Below, one piece after another: positions 62,793 to 64,000 of a DNA stretch of 64,000 bases. The stretch's first letter is position 1. Every line of letters starts with the position of its first letter. The translations under genes and the position numbers were made by a program. The notes beneath the pieces were generated by a model. That model was not told where the DNA came from. It made no database searches and worked only from the letters and a program-made list of their open reading frames with translations. Source of the stretch: Onstottus_B arcticum (GTDB taxonomy: Bacteria > Acidobacteriota > Blastocatellia > UBA7656); contig JBBPIE010000018.1 in the NCBI GenBank assembly GCA_038040485.1, positions 62,001 through 126,000 of the forward strand. Reading direction: 5' to 3'.

Positions 62793-63563
62793 TCAGCATT
62801 GGAGTTTTCGCGCCTTTCTGGCCCGCCGGCGGGCAGGCGACGCTATCTTTTCCAACCACGTAAGCGCCTCTTCAAAGCGCTCGAAACGACGCTCGTCCTC
62901 ACGGAAACTTCGCCCGTGATAGACCGTGCGCCCAGAGACAACTCGCCGGGGGTGTTTGATGTGCAGCATCTCGTGATAGAGCACGTATTCGAGCACGAAC
63001 CGCGGAATGCGCGAGCTGTCCAGCGTGCGGCTGATGATGATTGTCCGGTGAACATGGTCGTGGTGGCCCAGCACGCGACGGGTCTTTCTGGGGCTCCACG
63101 AAAGCAGCGGCCGCTCGATCTGGCTTGAGAAATAGCGTTCGTTCAACTGGTCGAACGACTCGACGAGGTCATACACCTCGCCACGCGGCGAAGTTGTGAC
63201 CTTGTACCCTCTGCGCCGTCTCGTCGCATCTGAATCCTCCAGCACGGACTGACTCGTCGTATGCTCGCGGTAGATGTGTTCGTGGTGTTTTGTGGCCGTG
63301 AGCCGATAAAGCTTCGCTACGAGGATCGACGCCAGCGCGTAGAGCACCTTCGGAGGCGCGTGGCGAAGGATGTCCGACACCCGCGCGTACACGCGCCCAC
63401 CGCGAAGTCGGATTGTGGAGGAAAGCCCGGCATAGGGATAAAAACGCGCTTCAACCGGCGGTACTGGCTCCTTCTTGACGACCGCGCGAAGCGCCTCTTC
63501 AAAGACGGCTTCAAGACTCTTGTCGGTAGACGCGGGCCAATCGAATTCCAGTTGCTCTCGCAT
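62793..63563 (-). CDS. SprT-like/M48-type zinc metallopeptidase
   Basis: The 256-residue soluble protein has YVLYHEMLHIKHP, an HExxH zinc motif followed by a downstream His (TVYHGRSF), in the arrangement of SprT-like/WLM peptidases. The N-terminal half is helical and basic (ATRRRRGYKVTTSPRGEVYD). The C-terminus ends in a basic tail (ARRRARKARKL). SprT-like proteins can degrade DNA-crosslinked proteins, but bacterial relatives are poorly known. It lies 46 bp downstream of the VWFA gene on the same strand and may share its transcript. Confidence 0.82.
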   Translation of the reverse strand: MREQLEFDWPASTDKSLEAVFEEALRAVVKKEPVPPVEARFYPYAGLSSTIRLRGGRVYARVSDILRHAPPKVLYALASILVAKLYRLTATKHHEHIYREHTTSQSVLEDSDATRRRRGYKVTTSPRGEVYDLVESFDQLNERYFSSQIERPLLSWSPRKTRRVLGHHDHVHRTIIISRTLDSSRIPRFVLEYVLYHEMLHIKHPRRVVSGRTVYHGRSFREDERRFERFEEALTWLEKIASPARRRARKARKLQC

Positions 63564-63609
63564 CGAGTGCGTCGGATAGCAGTTTTGTTCTGTGGTCTCT
63601 TCCCCGCTC

Positions 63610-64000
63610 CTACTTCTTCTTGGGGTTGGGGTTGTCGTCCGGTTCGACGTAGCGCTCGCGGAACTTCAAATCGAGCCGTTTGTTGTCTGCCAGATCGTCT
63701 CCGTCGACGTCAACTTCGACTTTGATCTTGCGGTCCTTGCCCTCGCGGCGGGTATTCGTTGGGCTGTACCCGAGGCTGTATTGCCCGCGGAGCATCACTT
63801 CGATGCTGTGCATGATCTCGCGTATCTCACCCTCGAAGGTCATCGGAAAATAAGCCCCGCCGGTGTATCGCGCAAACGTTCCAAGCGCGTTCTTAGCCTG
63901 CTCGAACTCAAGCCTCACCTCTGGCGGCCAGTTGTCGCCGTATTTCTTGTAGAGCAGGTTGCCAACCCCTACACAAAAGATCGGCACGCCAGCGCGCGCC
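63610..64000 (-). CDS. VWFA-domain protein, C-terminal part
   Basis: The frame is open to the window edge, so the gene continues beyond base 64000; a GTG at 63987 is an internal codon. The visible 130 residues begin ARAGVPIFCVGVGNLLYKKY, the last strands of a von Willebrand A domain, and continue FARYTGGAYFPM and LRGQYSLGYSPTN. The wording matches the VWFA-related family common in Acidobacteriota. The end is rich in Asp, Asn and Lys (EPDDNPNPKKK). The metal-ion MIDAS motif would lie outside the window. Confidence 0.85.
   Translation of the reverse strand, partial: ARAGVPIFCVGVGNLLYKKYGDNWPPEVRLEFEQAKNALGTFARYTGGAYFPMTFEGEIREIMHSIEVMLRGQYSLGYSPTNTRREGKDRKIKVEVDVDGDDLADNKRLDLKFRERYVEPDDNPNPKKK

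Noticed and set aside
1..64000. tRNA, rRNA, integrase, transposase or prophage genes
   Set aside because: None was recognised by eye on either strand. Hairpin repeats lack an accompanying transposase, and the tail-like genes have no capsid, terminase or lysis partners, so an eCIS is preferred over a prophage.

Overview
The window is about 64 kb of GC-rich (roughly 60%) DNA from a free-living diderm bacterium. MurJ, MltG, an LpxL-type acyltransferase, a HlyD-type fusion protein, an HtrA-like protease, a VWFA-domain protein, RHS/YD repeats and many dispersed hairpin repeats fit an uncultivated member of Acidobacteriota (Blastocatellia-like). That placement is inference; there is no rRNA or tRNA gene here to test it.

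Bases 1-19985 are one plus-strand block that reads as the distal end of an extracellular contractile injection system (eCIS) locus. It holds the tail of an unseen upstream gene, a putative fibre/baseplate protein, a repeat-rich Lys/Asp/Glu protein, a split ATP-grasp ligase pair, a large eCIS-type protein, and an AAA+ ATPase. Two giant effector-like proteins follow. They share a central domain and an N-terminal motif but end in different C-terminal tips; the second carries a DUF4157 (HELTH) domain. A YbjN/chaperone-fold protein, a methyltransferase and a triple glycosyltransferase close the block. The sheath, tube and baseplate genes must lie upstream of the window.

Bases 20275-35437 are mixed metabolism and housekeeping: a PLP dehydratase, a secreted membrane-anchored protein, a fatty-acid alpha-dioxygenase, an Old Yellow Enzyme with an Fe-S-type Cys cluster, a ROK kinase, a fatty acid desaturase, an HD-GYP protein, an HtrA-like protease, and a ruvX-mltG pair. 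Bases 35592-42437 hold an RHS protein with a zinc-metallopeptidase-like tip, an odd two-frame N-terminus and an adjacent YCF48/BNR-like gene.

Bases 42880-64000 hold an S41-family protein that has lost both catalytic residues, proline dehydrogenase, Fur and AraC regulators, inositol-phosphate synthase, FabH, DeoC with an unusual N-terminal extension, a PHP phosphoesterase, a 26-residue lysine-rich mini-protein with an elaborate promoter/operator/hairpin leader, a cupin, a lipid acyltransferase, an NtrC-type regulator, MurJ, a HlyD-ABC exporter, a zinc peptidase and a truncated VWFA protein.

The most unusual features are: (1) two chimeric eCIS effectors next to a possible graspetide-like modification trio; (2) several families of perfect or near-perfect inverted repeats, three built of 7-bp tandem units, which sit between genes, supply stop codons or lie in frame inside genes; (3) an S41 pseudoprotease; (4) the regulated mini-histone-like gene; (5) the bacterial alpha-dioxygenase cluster. 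No tRNA, rRNA, CRISPR array, integrase or transposase gene was recognised.
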